Assembly: GCA_963770995.1 (NCBI GenBank)
Contig: CAVYRS010000001.1
Span: 3,720,001-3,784,000, forward strand
Length of the DNA stretch: 64,000 bases
Direction: 5' to 3'
DNA from: CAVSWN01 sp963770995
GTDB lineage: Bacteria; Acidobacteriota; Vicinamibacteria; Vicinamibacterales; CAVVIG01
The notes under the pieces: model-generated
Databases searched by the model: none
What the model was told of the DNA's origin: nothing
Seen by the model: only the letters and a program-made list of their open reading frames with translations
Part shown: positions 1 to 7,325 of the stretch, one piece after another
How the letters are laid out: every line of letters begins with the position of its first letter
Position numbering within the stretch: position 1 is the first letter of the stretch
Program-made: the position numbers and the translations under genes

Positions 1-2
1 AT

Positions 3-116
3 CTCGACGGAGCTGGTGTCACGAAAGCCAATCTCCTCACGCGCGGCAGCGTTCTCGAACAGCTGAAGGCGATCGAGGCCGCCGCGCCGCGGCGCTTCAC
101 GTGGCAGCGACTGTAG
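3..116 (+). CDS. C-terminal fragment of an unidentified protein (cut by window edge)
   Basis: An open frame enters from the left edge and stops at TAG (114-116), giving 37 residues that end in FTWQRL. The composition (EQLKAIEAAAPRRF) is plausible for a genuine C-terminus. No family can be assigned from so short a piece. A small inverted repeat, AGCGG/CCGCT, followed by a T-run (209-234) lies downstream and might be a weak terminator. Confidence 0.35.
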   Translation, partial: LDGAGVTKANLLTRGSVLEQLKAIEAAAPRRFTWQRL

Positions 117-557
117 CTGCCGGGACGGCCGTGGGGCGGGATACGACAATCCGGCGGCGCCACACATGAAAGGCAAGTGCGTGGCCCGTGAGACGTTGAG
201 CGTGCTGAAGCGGTCAGCTTCGCCCGCTGTTTTTCAGAAGATCGTCTGGAGCAACTCCCAACGTTTATTGCGGATTCCGACTTAGTGGACGTCGGTTCGA
301 TTCCGCTGCGGCTCACCATTCCTCGACATTCGTCTCGTCATGGCTCGGCCGGAGGAATCAGCCTAGCGTCTTCGCGCTTCGCGCTCGACTGAACCAGGTC
401 GATTCCTACCGGCTCACCAACAATCACCTTCGCGCAGTCAACAACTTGCGGCGCGGACTTGGCGACAGCGCGCGCAGGAATCGAACCGCCCCAGCGCTGA
501 ATCACTAGCCCACGTCTGACCGCGTGCGTGTTTGCGGGGACGTCCCGCGATGTGCTA
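117..557. other. Gene-free stretch with degenerate sequence
   Basis: No frame here has convincing coding character. It holds a weak terminator-like hairpin (209-234) and a tRNA/tmRNA-like 3' end (287-318). The rest looks like eroded intergenic DNA upstream of the toxin-antitoxin pair. Confidence 0.4.
287..318 (+). other. tRNA/tmRNA-like 3' end remnant
   Basis: The stretch GGACGTCGGTTCGATTCC followed by a seven-base arm and ACCA resembles the T-arm, acceptor strand and CCA end of a tRNA, and especially of tmRNA, whose 3' end commonly begins GGACG before the T-stem. The TTCGATT loop is canonical. The T-stem is imperfect (one mismatch and one wobble) and no 5' half was found upstream. It may be a decayed attachment-site remnant or chance similarity. 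Confidence 0.22.
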
Positions 558-571
558 GGTTACATGTAACC
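558..571. promoter_or_regulatory. Perfect 14-bp palindrome, candidate MazE/MazF operator
   Basis: GGTTACATGTAACC is its own reverse complement and ends 13 bases before the antitoxin start. A purine-rich AGGGGAAG ribosome-binding sequence follows directly. Toxin-antitoxin operons of this class are usually autorepressed through palindromes over the promoter, so this is a natural operator candidate. The palindrome is seen; the function is inferred. Confidence 0.5.
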
Positions 572-584
572 AGGGGAAGTCCAA

Positions 585-806
585 ATGCCCACCGCCGATC
601 GATCGACATCCCGAGAGAAGGTCCGCGCGCACCGCACCCGATTGCGCAAGGCAGGTCTTCGTCCCGTTCAGATCTGGGTGCCGGACGTGCGGTCGAAGTC
701 CTTCGCTCAGGCCGCACACCGTCAGTCTCTGGCGGTGGCGAAGAGTCCACACGCCAAGAGAGACCAGGCGTTCGTCGACGCAATTTCTGCCTGGAATGAA
801 GAATGA
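585..806 (+). CDS. Antitoxin, MazE-like (DUF3018-type)
   Basis: This 73-residue protein matches the small antitoxin MazE family that pairs with MazF/PemK toxins. It has an arginine-rich N-terminal part (RAHRTRLRKAGLRPVQIWVPD), where the RxxGLRPVQIWVPD pattern is typical, followed by a short acidic tail (FVDAISAWNEE) that in this family wraps the toxin. It is expected to neutralise the downstream RNase and, with it, to repress the operon. The ATG has a good AGGGGAAG ribosome-binding site and sits just after a perfect palindrome. Its stop overlaps the toxin start (ATGA), so the pair is translationally coupled. Confidence 0.85.
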   Translation: MPTADRSTSREKVRAHRTRLRKAGLRPVQIWVPDVRSKSFAQAAHRQSLAVAKSPHAKRDQAFVDAISAWNEE

Positions 807-1150
807 AGCGTGGCGAGATTTGGACCGTTGCGGGTGGAACAGCCTATGCGGGCAAGCCGCGACCCGCGGTCGTCGTCCAGGACGATCGATTCGACGCGAA
901 CGATTCGATCGTCGTCTGTCCCTTGACCACCGATCAGACGCAGGCGCCGATCTTCAGGCTTTCTGTCCAGCCCAGCGCCCAGAGTGGACTGCGTGCACCA
1001 TGCCGGATGATGGTGGACAAGTTGACAGCCGTGCCAAGGAAACGCCTTGGAAAGTTGGTCGGCTCACTGGCTTCCGAAGAAGTGAAGGCGCTCAACCGCG
1101 CCATTTTCGTGTTCCTGGGCTTGGCGGAAACGGAAGCGTCGCAGGACTAG
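803..1150 (+). CDS. Toxin, MazF/PemK-family endoribonuclease
   Basis: This 115-residue protein has the full PemK/MazF fold signature. It starts MKRGEIWTV, followed by KPRPAVVVQDD, the SIVVCPLTTD strand and the MVDKLTAVPRKRLG segment. The family cleaves cellular mRNA at short motifs to cause growth arrest or plasmid/element stabilisation; the cleavage specificity cannot be read from sequence. The length is normal and no key segment is missing, so the toxin looks intact. The start overlaps the antitoxin stop by four bases. The surrounding region (remnants, serine hydrolase, DUF433 fragment, IS) suggests a mobile or variable chromosomal site. Confidence 0.9.
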   Translation: MKRGEIWTVAGGTAYAGKPRPAVVVQDDRFDANDSIVVCPLTTDQTQAPIFRLSVQPSAQSGLRAPCRMMVDKLTAVPRKRLGKLVGSLASEEVKALNRAIFVFLGLAETEASQD

Positions 1151-1494
1151 CTTCACGCCGCGCCTCGGAGGCCCTCCAGGCGTCTCAGCCAGCCGTGGAT
1201 CTGGTTCCAACTCGCGAAGATGCGGCTCACCAGCATTCGTTCTCACGCTATCAGTAACTTGCTGCCATCAAGCGCACGATCCCAAACCTGATATCGCACC
1301 GCCCCGCGGCCTCTCAGCTCACAGGACCGCAGCGCTCGTTCGAAAACGTCTATTTCGCTCCACCGTGCGCCGCGGCCGAGAAACACAACGACAGACGATT
1401 GACCTGGATGATGTCCTCGTCCGAAAGCCGCCCCTTCAAAACGGCCACCACCGGCGTAGCGACCGAGAACGAATGAGGTTGGCCAGGCGGCCAT
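1151..1494. other. Intergenic stretch between the toxin and the serine hydrolase
   Basis: Apart from the tiny minus-strand ORF at 1153-1236, I see no supported gene here. The remaining open frames are short and of arginine-rich antisense composition. Confidence 0.4.
1153..1236 (-). CDS. Tiny ORF of a 25-27 aa family, copy 1
   Basis: A 27-codon frame reads MLVSRIFASWNQI, H, GWLRRLEGLRGAA, then stop. An in-frame TGA lies just upstream, so the product cannot be much longer. Its relative at 3070-3147 has the same core (FASWNQIxGWLR then LxGLRxAA). Many of the differences between the copies are synonymous or conservative, which suggests selection on a peptide. The ribosome-binding site is weak. 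It is not a family I recognise. It could instead be a repeated regulatory segment or the tail of a lost gene. Confidence 0.35.
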   Translation of the reverse strand: MLVSRIFASWNQIHGWLRRLEGLRGAA

Positions 1495-2787
1495 CTATCT
1501 TGGCGAACTTGCCGCCGCGCGCCTGAACCGCCAGCCGATGATCACGGCCGTCAGCATGATGGCGATCCACCCGGCCCCGAGGACCTTGAGCAGGTTCCCG
1601 GCCTCGATCGTCAGCATCAGGAAATCCACATTGCCCGTTCGCCAGAACAGCCATTCGCCGGCCAGGGTCGTCGCCAGCACCCGATTGCCGGTCTCGAGAA
1701 CGACGACGCCGTTCCCGGTTTCGGGATCCAGCCTTGCGGCGGTGTTGATCGCCGGATCGTTGTTTCCGTCATGGCCGATGACGAAGCCGCCGGCGTTGTT
1801 GCCGGCATAGAGCATCGTTCCGAGGCCCCAGATGTCGGCCCCCAGCTGCGAGGCATGCGGGCGGCGCATCTCTTCGAGGGTCTTCGGTTTGAGGACCCCT
1901 CGGCCCGCGGGTTCGCCATTCGCCCCTATCGCATGCGCCTGAATGAAGCGGGTCAAGTCGGCGGCCGACGTATAGAGCGAGGTCGCGGCGAGCGAAGTGA
2001 AGCGATAGTGAATCGCCGGCGTTCCATCGACGTCGTAGAATTCCGCGACGTTCGCAATGGGCGCGCCATCCACGCTATAGGTCGATCGCGTCATGCCGAG
2101 CGGTACGAACACAGCGCTCCGCATATAGTCGTTGAAGGATTGTCCGGAGACTTCCTCGACGATCAATTGCAGCAGCGTATAGCCGCCTCCCGAGTATTCG
2201 AAGGCGCTGCCCGGCTCGATACCGACACGAACAGCCCCGTCGGCGCCGGGCGAAGCGTCAGCGGCTCGGGTCAAGGACGCCTCGATCGGCTGGACCGGCT
2301 GGCCTGGCGCAAATCCGCCATAGCCGAGGCCGTCGGTCAGTCCCGCCGTATGGCTGAGGAGCCGGCGGACCGTGACGCCGCTGTTGTCGAACTCGCTCTT
2401 CGGCAAGGACCAGCGCGTGAGATAGGTCGAAACCGGCGCGTCGAGATCGAGCTTCCCGGCCTCGACCAAGGTCATCACCCCCCAGGCCGTGATCCACTTG
2501 CTCATCGAGGCGACCTGGAACAGCGTGTCGCGATCGACGGCTTGGCCGACCGACGTGAAATGCTCGTCGAAGACCTTTCCGCTCTCGATCAGGACGAAGG
2601 CGACATTGCCTCGGCGGTTCTTGTCGATCTCTGCGATCGCCGCATCCATGAAGGCTCGCGTGTGGCCCGAAGGCGCCAGCGGCTGACGCCACCAGCCCTC
2701 CACGGCTCCAGCAATGAGAATGCCGGTCCAGACCGCCAGTGCGAGGATGGTGGACAGCACGATGAAGGAAACGCGGCGCATATTCAA
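1495..2787 (-). CDS. Membrane-anchored serine hydrolase of the beta-lactamase (class C/PBP-like) family
   Basis: This is a 430-residue protein. A TM anchor lies at residues 7-28, the serine hydrolase domain spans about 40-375, and a second TM segment sits near the C-terminus (about 398-420). The catalytic Ser-x-x-Lys is SMSK (S94, K97). A YSG equivalent of the Tyr motif occurs in FEYSGGGYTLLQ, and an HDG replaces the KTG box. This pattern fits the large family of esterases, D-aminopeptidases and beta-lactamase-like hydrolases rather than a proven antibiotic resistance enzyme. The substrate is unknown. The active site probably faces the periplasm. An alternative start lies two codons in (MRRVSF). 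Confidence 0.85.
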   Translation of the reverse strand: MNMRRVSFIVLSTILALAVWTGILIAGAVEGWWRQPLAPSGHTRAFMDAAIAEIDKNRRGNVAFVLIESGKVFDEHFTSVGQAVDRDTLFQVASMSKWITAWGVMTLVEAGKLDLDAPVSTYLTRWSLPKSEFDNSGVTVRRLLSHTAGLTDGLGYGGFAPGQPVQPIEASLTRAADASPGADGAVRVGIEPGSAFEYSGGGYTLLQLIVEEVSGQSFNDYMRSAVFVPLGMTRSTYSVDGAPIANVAEFYDVDGTPAIHYRFTSLAATSLYTSAADLTRFIQAHAIGANGEPAGRGVLKPKTLEEMRRPHASQLGADIWGLGTMLYAGNNAGGFVIGHDGNNDPAINTAARLDPETGNGVVVLETGNRVLATTLAGEWLFWRTGNVDFLMLTIEAGNLLKVLGAGWIAIMLTAVIIGWRFRRAAASSPR

Positions 2788-2978
2788 ACGCCAATTACTG
2801 CAGTGATTTGCGGATGAAATATCGCTCGCGGCGAGCGCAGTGGCGCCCGTCTTTCCAAGGAACTCTCCAACACCTCGTCAATGGTCATGCGGTCTTCCAG
2901 GTTCTCGAAGACGATCACCAGAGCCGTGCGCGTGTCCTGAAACCCAGGCCTGCTGACCTCACCAGGGATACTCTCCAC
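2784..2978 (-). pseudogene. DUF433-like antitoxin remnant
   Basis: The frame contains FQDTRTALVIVFENLEDRMT followed by IDEVLE, which strongly resembles the DUF433 core (FRDTRxPxxxVFENLExGxTIDEVLE). After that point the similarity ends and the frame runs on to overlap the hydrolase start by four bases. DUF433 proteins are small antitoxin-like proteins usually paired with DUF5615. No partner is visible, and the C-terminal half of the domain is missing, so I read it as a truncated remnant. Confidence 0.45.
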
Positions 2979-3483
2979 CGCCGCGCACGAGGACTAATCG
3001 AGCAAGGCCGTTGGATGATCTCTTCCAGCCTTAAGTTTAGGGGATCTCAGTCCCGCCGTCAGGTCGCGGTCACGCAGCCTCACGGAGGCCATCGAGCTGT
3101 CGAAGCCAGCCGGCAATCTGGTTCCAACTCGCGAATGTTAGGCTCATCTCGCTCACTCCTGCTTGGAGACTGATCCGCATAGCCGCCGGCTGACATGTCT
3201 CGCTATTCTGTGACGGTATCCGAGGCATGTAGTCACTTGATGACCTCCGCGGCCGCGAGCGCCGCATCGACGTCCGCGATCGGATGGGGCCGAGCGGGCC
3301 GATGCCCGCCGCGGCCTCGACGCGCTCACCGCCGCGCGGCTCGGCACGGACGCATTGCATCCACAGCGACAGTAAGCGGAAGCCCCTGCCGAGGTGTATC
3401 ATCCCCGCCGGCGCCGCCATGTGGGCGGGCGGCGTGCCTGCGCAGCTGCTCTCCGCCCGTTGCACGACAGGAAGGAGGAGGCC
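2979..3483. other. Intergenic stretch upstream of the split receptor
   Basis: Only the tiny ORF at 3070-3147 is supported. The part from 3150 to 3483 shows no credible gene and presumably contains the receptor promoter, which I could not place. GGAAGGAGGAGG just before 3484 is the receptor ribosome-binding site. Confidence 0.4.
3070..3147 (-). CDS. Tiny ORF of a 25-27 aa family, copy 2
   Basis: A 25-codon frame starts MSLTFASWNQI and ends LDGLREAA. An AGGAG sequence lies about nine bases upstream of the ATG, a reasonable ribosome-binding site. It is a relative of the 27-codon frame at 1153-1236 on the same strand, and together they bracket the serine hydrolase. I do not recognise the family. 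The amphipathic, Trp- and Arg-containing peptide could be functional, or the segment could be a repeated regulatory region. Confidence 0.4.
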   Translation of the reverse strand: MSLTFASWNQIAGWLRQLDGLREAA

Positions 3484-4832
3484 ATGATCCGGCGCGACTA
3501 CGGAACGTCTCGGCGACTCTCCTCGTGCCGCCTGTTCCTCTGGGCGGCGACGCTACTCGTGATCACGGCGACATCCGCGGCGGCACAGTTCGATCGCGGC
3601 AAACTCTCCGGCACGATCAAGGACGAACAGGGCGCGGTGATGCCCGGCGTGGCCCTCACTGCGCGCAACCTCCAGACCGAGCAGGTCGTCACGACCGTCA
3701 CCGACGGCACTGGCTTCTATACCTTCCCCAACCTGCTGCCTGGCCAATACGACATCGTCGCCGAGCTGCAGGGATTCAGGACCATTCGCCGCGAGCACGT
3801 TCAACTGGACGCGGCGGCGAATCTCACGCTCGATCTCGCAATGCCGACCGGCGTCGTCAGCGAAGAAGTGCTGGTGACGGCCAGCTCGCCAATTCTGCAG
3901 ACCGATGTGACGCTCAGGAAAACCGTCGAAGCGAAAGACATCGAGCTGCTCGCCTTTTCCGGCCGGAACCCGATCGGCGTCGTCGGCCTGAAGGCCGGCG
4001 TGGTGGGAGGCAACTTCAATTCGCGCGGCTTCTCCGATCTCGGCAACGGCGGCTTCAACATCAACGGCAGCCGGCCCGAGGAGAACAACATCACGATCGA
4101 CGGCGCGACCGCGATTCGCACGCGATCGTCTGGCGCGATTATCGGCATCCAGAACGTCGACGCGATCCAGGAAGTCCAGGTCCTCACGGCGAACTACATG
4201 CCGGAGTACGGCCGCGCGAGCGGCGGCCAGATCCGGTTCGTCACCAAGAGCGGCAGCAACCGCTACAGCGGCAGCGGATCGTATTTCCTGCGATCCGACA
4301 AGCTGCAGGCCAATACCTGGGCCCGCAGCCGCAGTCCGAACGCGCTCGAGAACAGGGGTCCGGCGCCGTTCGAGTACAAGCAGTACGGCTACTCGTTCGG
4401 CGGACCTGTTCCGGGGCTCACGGATCGGTTGTTCTTCTTCGGCGCGCAGGAATGGGTGAACTATCTGGCGGTCCTGACCAATACCGCGACGGTGCCGTCG
4501 CTGGCGATGCGCAAAGGCGATTTCAGCGAGCTGCTCAATCCGGCGAATCCCTTCTTCCGCCGGTCGGTGACGATCACCAACCCGGCAACGGGCCAGCCGT
4601 TTCCGGGCAACATCATTCCGACCGGTCAGCTATCGGCAACCGGGCTCGCGCTGCTCAATGCCTATCCGGAGCCGACGCCGGGGTTCCTCCTGGGCACGGC
4701 GAACGCGATCTTCAGCAGCGAGAACCCGCAGGATCAGCGGAAGGACAATATCCGCTTCGATTACCGGCTCAACAACAGCAACCAGATCACGTTCCGCTAC
4801 TCGAAGTACAGCTGGGTGGCGATCGATGCGTT
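3484..4832 (+). pseudogene. TonB-dependent receptor, 5' part (gene interrupted by IS element)
   Basis: This part holds the signal sequence (RLFLWAATLLVITATSAAAQ), a carboxypeptidase-regulatory-like beta-sandwich (KLSGTIKDEQGAVMPGVALT), a TonB plug domain with the RPEENNITIDG and GRASGGQIRFVTKSG segments, and the start of the barrel. Such Oar-like outer-membrane receptors are abundant in Acidobacteriota; the substrate is unknown. The ATG at 3484 follows a strong GGAGGAGG site. The reading frame enters the inserted element and terminates at 4869. Joined to 7325-9422 it would give 1149 codons including the stop, in frame, with the junction reading IDAFRGTF. As it stands the receptor is disrupted unless the element excises precisely. 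Confidence 0.85.
4829..4832. repeat. CGTT direct repeat, left flank of the IS (partner at 7321-7324)
   Basis: CGTT occurs at both junctions of the element. The same word also begins the conserved terminal sequence CGTTxGGACCAAGCC at the left end and, inverted, at 7217-7238. It may therefore be a target duplication or the tetranucleotide used for target pairing. Confidence 0.5.
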
Positions 4833-4833
4833 A

Positions 4834-4860
4834 GGACCAAGCCGCTGGCGCGGCGGACGC
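4834..4860 (+). repeat. Left inverted repeat of the IS (partner 7203-7233)
   Basis: GGACCAAGCCGCTGGCG (17 bp) followed directly by CGGCGGACGC (10 bp). Both blocks recur exactly, inverted, at 7217-7233 and 7203-7212, separated there by four extra bases. Such long inverted repeats are unusual for the IS91 family, whose ends are normally dissimilar. Confidence 0.75.
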
Positions 4861-4897
4861 TACGCGTAAGCCTCGCTCGATCGGCCGAGTAGGGTGG

Positions 4898-4923
4898 GGG
4901 TCACAGGAGGTGTCTTGTGACCC
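4898..4923 (+). promoter_or_regulatory. Hairpin enclosing the ribosome-binding site and start codon of the IS recombinase
   Basis: GGGTCAC (4898-4904) pairs with GTGACCC (4917-4923). The 12-base loop contains AGGAGG (4905-4910), and the GTG start codon forms part of the right arm. In the mRNA this could restrict initiation. The same GTGACCC word builds the main stem at the right end of the element, so it may also be a recombinase or transposase site. Confidence 0.5.
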
Positions 4924-5810
4924 ATTGTCGGCAGGTGATGCTGGAGCAGCTCCAGCGCCGTAACTTCGCGTCCACCACGATCTCGTCCTATCTCCACGCC
5001 GTCGAGCAATTCGCTCGACACTTCAAGTGCCGGCCTGACCGGCTGAATCAGACGCATTTGCGATCGTACCAAGCGTATCTGCTGCGCGAGCGAAAGCTGC
5101 GACCGCTGACGGTCCGCCTCCACGTCGCGGCGCTGCGCTTCTTCTTCGTGAAGACGCTGAAGCGGCGGTACCTGCTCGACGACACGCCGTACCCCAAAGC
5201 CCCGCGGCGGTTGCCGCAGATCCTCAGCGTCGAGGAAGTGGCGCGGGTGATCGACGCCGCCGACAGTCTGTCGCACCGCACGATGCTGATGGTCCTGTAC
5301 TCGACCGGCATGCGGAACGCGGAGCTTCGGCATCTGCAGGTCGCCGACATCGACAGCCGGCGGATGGTGATTCACATCCAACGCGGCAAGGGCGGGCGCG
5401 ATCGGTATGTGCCGCTCAGCCCCACGCTGCTCACGACGCTGCGGATGTACTACCGGTGGATGCGGCCGAAGACGTGGCTGTTTCCCGGGACGGTCGACGG
5501 CTGGCGAGCCGACAAGCCCATCACGCCCAAGATTCTCTGGGAGGCTTGTGTCGTCGCCGCCCAGCGCGCCGGGCTCCGCAAGCGCTGCTCGCCGCATCTC
5601 TTGCGGCATTCCTATGCGACACACCTGCTCGAGAGTGGCGCGGACCTCCGGACGATTCAGCTGCTCCTCGGCCACGTGGAGATTCGGCACACGGTGCTGT
5701 ATCTCCATCTCTCGCGCACGCATCTGCAGGCCGTCGCGAGTCCCCTGGACGCGCTGACCCTCTCGACGCCCGACACCGCGCGGCGCACGCGGCTGAAGCA
5801 CCGGCGGTGA
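4917..5810 (+). CDS. Tyrosine recombinase/integrase of the IS element
   Basis: This is a complete 297-residue phage-integrase-family protein. It has an N-terminal SAM-like core-binding domain (about residues 1-90) and a catalytic domain with all hallmarks: Arg in TGMRNAELRHL, HLLRHSYATHLLE, LLGHVEIRHT and the nucleophile Tyr in VLYLHLS. It cuts and rejoins DNA through a phosphotyrosine. Recombinases of this type occur upstream of certain IS91 transposases, where their role in transposition is not settled. The start is GTG at 4917, six bases after AGGAGG and inside a hairpin stem. Its stop overlaps the transposase start (GTGA), implying coupled translation. Confidence 0.9.
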   Translation: MTHCRQVMLEQLQRRNFASTTISSYLHAVEQFARHFKCRPDRLNQTHLRSYQAYLLRERKLRPLTVRLHVAALRFFFVKTLKRRYLLDDTPYPKAPRRLPQILSVEEVARVIDAADSLSHRTMLMVLYSTGMRNAELRHLQVADIDSRRMVIHIQRGKGGRDRYVPLSPTLLTTLRMYYRWMRPKTWLFPGTVDGWRADKPITPKILWEACVVAAQRAGLRKRCSPHLLRHSYATHLLESGADLRTIQLLLGHVEIRHTVLYLHLSRTHLQAVASPLDALTLSTPDTARRTRLKHRR

Positions 5811-6997
5811 CGCGGCCACCTTTCGAGGTGGCCGACATCGTGCGCCAACACGGCGATCGTTTCCTGGAGACGCACCGCACCTGGATGACCGGGCAGCATC
5901 GACGCGTCCTCCGCGCCATCGCCCAGTGTCGAACGGCGGCACTCGGCGGGCACCGCGATCGCTGCGATCGGTGTGCGCAGTCGGCCCTCTCGTACAACAG
6001 CTGCCGGGATCGCCATTGTCCCAAGTGCCTGACGGCCGCTCGTAACGTGTGGGTCGCTGCGCGAGAACAGGAACTCCTACCGGTCGGCTACGTGCACCTC
6101 GTCTTCACGGTGCCGGAGCCGGTCGCCCGCCTCGCGTTGGCCAATAAGCGCATTGTGTACGACCTCCTGCTTCGGGCCGCGGCGGCGACGCTGCTACAGG
6201 TCGCGGCCAACCCCAAACGCTTGGGCGCGGCGATTGGCGGCCTCATGGTCCTCCACACGTGGGGGCAACGTCTCCAGCATCATCCGCACGTCCACTGTGT
6301 CGTGCCCGCGGGGGGATTGTCGCCAGATCGGACGCGGTGGATCCACGCACGCCCGACCTTCTTTCTCCCGGTGCAGGTGCTGCGACAGGTCTTTCGCGGG
6401 AAACTCGTCGCCGGCCTCCGCGCCGCGTTTCGCGAGGGACGGCTCTCGTTTCCCGGCGCCTTACAAACGCTGGCCCCTGAATCCGCCTTTCGCGTGTGGC
6501 TCCGATCGCTCCATCATCAGCCGTGGGTCGTCTATGCCAAGCCGCCCTTTGGCAGCCCCGCCCACGTGCTGCACTACCTCGCGCGGTACACCCACCGCGT
6601 CGCCATCTCCAATCACCGACTCGTCGCCGTCACGGACGACACCGTCTCCTTTCGGTGGAAGGACTATCGGCACGGGAGTCAGATGCGCACGCTGACGCTT
6701 GACGTCAACGAATTCCTCCGCCGCTTCCTCCTGCACGTCCTGCCGAAGCGCTTCGTCCGCATCCGCTACTTCGGCCTGCTGGCACCTCGGTGCCGCACCC
6801 ACGATCTCGCGACGTCTCGCACGGTCTTGGCCGTCGCGCCGCCACCACCAGTCACCATACCGTCTGTCGGACCCACGCTCCCGTGCTCGTGGCCGTGCCC
6901 GCGCTGTGGGGCGCCCATGCGCATCATCGAACGGCTGACCGCGCGTCAGCTCTTCCTCGAAGCCCTCCTCGCAGTCACTGTCCATGACAGCTCGTGA
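5807..6997 (+). CDS. IS91-family transposase (Y1 HUH endonuclease)
   Basis: This is a protein of 396 residues. The N-terminal zinc-binding region shows CDRCAQSALSYNSCRDRHCP followed by KC. The HUH metal site is in QHHPHVHCVVPAGG, and the catalytic Tyr is in YLARYTHRVAISNHRL. A C-terminal CPRCGAPM zinc ribbon completes it. HUH transposases nick one strand and move DNA by rolling-circle-like replication from oriIS to terIS. The start is taken as GTG at 5807, overlapping the recombinase stop, because it gives a normal N-terminus (PPFEVADIVRQHGDRF). The open frame continues upstream inside the recombinase gene. All motifs are intact, so the element may still be active. Confidence 0.9.
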   Translation: MTRPPFEVADIVRQHGDRFLETHRTWMTGQHRRVLRAIAQCRTAALGGHRDRCDRCAQSALSYNSCRDRHCPKCLTAARNVWVAAREQELLPVGYVHLVFTVPEPVARLALANKRIVYDLLLRAAAATLLQVAANPKRLGAAIGGLMVLHTWGQRLQHHPHVHCVVPAGGLSPDRTRWIHARPTFFLPVQVLRQVFRGKLVAGLRAAFREGRLSFPGALQTLAPESAFRVWLRSLHHQPWVVYAKPPFGSPAHVLHYLARYTHRVAISNHRLVAVTDDTVSFRWKDYRHGSQMRTLTLDVNEFLRRFLLHVLPKRFVRIRYFGLLAPRCRTHDLATSRTVLAVAPPPPVTIPSVGPTLPCSWPCPRCGAPMRIIERLTARQLFLEALLAVTVHDSS

Positions 6998-7202
6998 GCG
7001 GCGCCTGCGCTTCGCCCTCCGCACTCCGTCGCGCTCGTACGCGCGGGCGCCGGAGCTGTGTCAGCTCGGCGGCCACGGCGTCCATGAACATCCTGTCGCC
7101 ACCCGCCCGCGACGTCTTGACCGCCTCGATCGGACCTCCGTCGTTACGACGCACGCGCCGACGCCAGGGGCGCTCACGATTCAACGCCCATAGTCATCCC
7201 CC

Positions 7203-7233
7203 GCGTCCGCCGCACACGCCAGCGGCTTGGTCC
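7203..7233 (-). repeat. Right (subterminal) inverted repeat of the IS
   Basis: On the minus strand this reads GGACCAAGCCGCTGGCG, four extra bases, then CGGCGGACGC, matching the left end at 4834-4860. It lies 87 bp inside the right junction. The stretch 6998-7202 between the transposase stop and this repeat contains no gene that I can support. Confidence 0.7.
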
Positions 7234-7325
7234 AAACGGCTCTATCGAAAGTGACCCGGTGGTCAGCATCCCGCTTGAGGCGTGCGTCCGCGCGCCGGGT
7301 CACTCCCGATAGAGTCCTACCGTTT
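7234..7325. repeat. Large interrupted palindrome at the right end of the IS (candidate oriIS/terminal hairpin)
   Basis: Three matched blocks nest: AAACGG (7234-7239) with CCGTTT (7320-7325), CTCTATCG (7240-7247) with CGATAGAG (7307-7314), and GTGACCCGG (7251-7259) with CCGGGTCAC (7295-7303). The outer six-base pairing uses the host bases at the junction. A hairpin just inside the transposase-distal end fits the oriIS region of IS91 elements. Confidence 0.65.

Larger units (their letters stand above)
4833..7320 (+). mobile_element. IS91-family-like element with tyrosine recombinase and HUH transposase
   Basis: The element is 2488 bp and lies inside a receptor gene between two copies of CGTT (4829-4832 and 7321-7324). 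Deleting the element plus one CGTT restores the receptor frame exactly. It carries a tyrosine recombinase gene overlapping a Y1/HUH transposase gene. A long inverted repeat links the left end (4834-4860) with a site 87 bp inside the right end (7203-7233), and a large hairpin forms the right end. IS91-type elements insert next to a tetranucleotide and are not normally described as making target duplications, so the double CGTT is either a real duplication or a shared terminal/target tetranucleotide. Boundaries are uncertain by one to four bases. Confidence 0.8.
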
